Made by a program: the position numbers and the translations under genes. Positions 63,134-64,000 of a DNA stretch of 64,000 nt are shown piece after piece (the first letter of the stretch is position 1; every line of letters starts with the position of its first letter). Below the pieces are notes generated by a model that searched no databases, was not told the origin of the DNA, and worked only from the letters and a program-made list of their open reading frames with translations. This stretch comes from Bradyrhizobium lablabi (GTDB taxonomy: Bacteria; Pseudomonadota; Alphaproteobacteria; Rhizobiales; Xanthobacteraceae), in assembly GCF_018129385.1 (NCBI RefSeq), contig NZ_JAFCLN010000005.1, positions 1 through 64,000 on the forward strand, in the 5' to 3' direction.

Positions 63134-64000
63134 ATGGCGCAGGGATTTCCGGCGATCCGCGAGGCCTTTACGTTCGACGACGTCCTGCTGAAGCCCGGCC
63201 TGTCGGACGTGCTGCCCTCCGAAGTCGACATCCGCTCCTACGTTACCCGCGCGATCCCGCTCAACATTCCGATCATCGCTTCCGCGATGGACACCGTGAC
63301 CGAAGCGCGGATGGCAATCGCGATGGCGCAGTCCGGCGGCGTAGGTGTCATACACCGCAATTTCGATCCGGAGGGGCAGGCCGCCCAGGTGCGGCAGGTG
63401 AAAAAGTTCGAATCCGGCATGGTGGTCAATCCGCTGACCATCGGCCCCGATGCGACGCTGTCGGACGCGCTGGCGCTGATGAAGGACCACGGCATCTCCG
63501 GCGTCCCCGTGGTGACCGGCGCAAACAAGGGCACGCCGGGCAAGCTGGTCGGTATCCTGACCAACCGCGACGTTCGTTTTGCTACCAATCCGTCGCAGAA
63601 GGTCAGCGAACTGATGACGCACGAAAACCTCGTCACGGTTCGTGAAGGCGTGAGCCAGGACGAGGCGAAGCGGATGCTGCATCAGCACCGGATCGAAAAG
63701 CTCGTTGTGGTCGACGATCAATACCGCTGTGTCGGCCTGATCACTGTCAAGGACATGGAAAAGGCGGTCGCCCATCCGCTCGCCTGCAAGGACGCGCAGG
63801 GCCGGCTGCGGGTGGCGGCGGCAACGACCGTCGGCGAGGGCGGCTTTGAGCGCACCGAACGGCTGATCGATGCCGGCGTCGATCTCGTCGTGGTCGACAC
63901 CGCGCACGGCCATTCCTCGCGCGTGCTGGAAGCCGTCAACCGCATCAAGCAGCAATCCAACGCGGTGCAGGTCATCGCCGGCAATATCGCCACCAGAGAC
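63134..64000 (+). CDS. guaB: IMP dehydrogenase (5' part, runs off the window)
   Basis: The first 289 residues of IMP dehydrogenase, which oxidises IMP to XMP in GTP synthesis. AFTFDDVLLKPGLSDVLPSE and IPIIASAMDTVTEARMAIAM form the start of the TIM barrel, and the tandem CBS domains run from about LTIGPDATLSDALALMKDHG to VVVDDQYRCVGLITVKDME (residues about 100-215). The catalytic Cys loop lies beyond the window end. AAAGGAG precedes the ATG by 7 bases. The 216 bases upstream show no gene. Confidence 0.97.
   Translation, partial: MAQGFPAIREAFTFDDVLLKPGLSDVLPSEVDIRSYVTRAIPLNIPIIASAMDTVTEARMAIAMAQSGGVGVIHRNFDPEGQAAQVRQVKKFESGMVVNPLTIGPDATLSDALALMKDHGISGVPVVTGANKGTPGKLVGILTNRDVRFATNPSQKVSELMTHENLVTVREGVSQDEAKRMLHQHRIEKLVVVDDQYRCVGLITVKDMEKAVAHPLACKDAQGRLRVAAATTVGEGGFERTERLIDAGVDLVVVDTAHGHSSRVLEAVNRIKQQSNAVQVIAGNIATRD

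Overview
This 64 kb window is high-GC, densely packed chromosomal DNA. Its gene content suggests a Bradyrhizobium-like alphaproteobacterium (Nitrobacteraceae): many CoA-ester catabolic genes, TRAP and sugar ABC transporters, and several families of intergenic palindromic repeats. No tRNA, rRNA, CRISPR array, transposase or phage gene was seen. The taxonomic call is inference from gene style, not from a marker gene.

Layout. (1) 0.1-11.3 kb is a sugar-acid module. An SDR dehydrogenase, an IlvD/Edd-family dehydratase and a LacI-type regulator lie on the minus strand. Divergent from them are an ABC sugar importer (ATPase, Tat-exported binding protein, two permeases), a DenD-like dehydrogenase, a KDG-type kinase and a KDPG-type aldolase. 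A repressor-like palindrome overlaps a promoter-like sequence between the halves. (2) 11.3-19.2 kb holds CoA-ester genes: a thiolase, a class III CoA-transferase, an acyl-CoA dehydrogenase, a thiolase-fold protein lacking the nucleophilic Cys coupled to a DUF35 Zn-ribbon protein, and a carboxymuconolactone decarboxylase-like protein. (3) 19.2-23.0 kb: a YegD-like Hsp70 gene interrupted by one in-frame stop codon, and tex. (4) 23.1-28.3 kb: a glutaminase fused to STAS and cyclic-nucleotide-binding domains, downstream of a TAXI-type TRAP transporter. (5) 28.4-31.3 kb: a stand-alone biotin carrier and a carboxyltransferase around an IclR regulator, with an IclR-box-like operator. (6) 31.3-38.8 kb: a secreted hydrolase, an MFS transporter, a thiolase, an enoyl-CoA hydratase and a thioesterase, a TetR regulator whose promoter shares an operator-like sequence with the thioesterase promoter, a glutamine amidotransferase and a DUF1185 protein. 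(7) 38.9-44.6 kb: a valine-catabolism operon (mmsA, acyl-CoA dehydrogenase, HIBYL-CoA hydrolase, mmsB) with a divergent LysR gene. (8) 44.7-48.1 kb: acyl-CoA synthetase, MaoC hydratase and SDR. (9) 48.2-64 kb is a mixed region: flavoprotein, D-serine dehydratase/D-threonine aldolase-like enzyme, ABC-F ATPase, YaiI, FAD-linked oxidase, a lone CoxL-like molybdenum subunit, Ppx/GppA, rlmE, an apparently frameshifted RlpA-like gene, a DHA2 exporter, a Pmp3-like membrane protein and the 5' part of guaB.

The most interesting items are the glutaminase-STAS-cNMP protein with its TAXI TRAP partner, the Cys-less thiolase-fold/DUF35 pair, the sugar-acid cluster with two possible fates for a 2-keto-3-deoxy acid, the duplicated TetR operator, two broken genes, a 33-residue membrane protein with a strong ribosome binding site, and at least seven families of dispersed palindromes.
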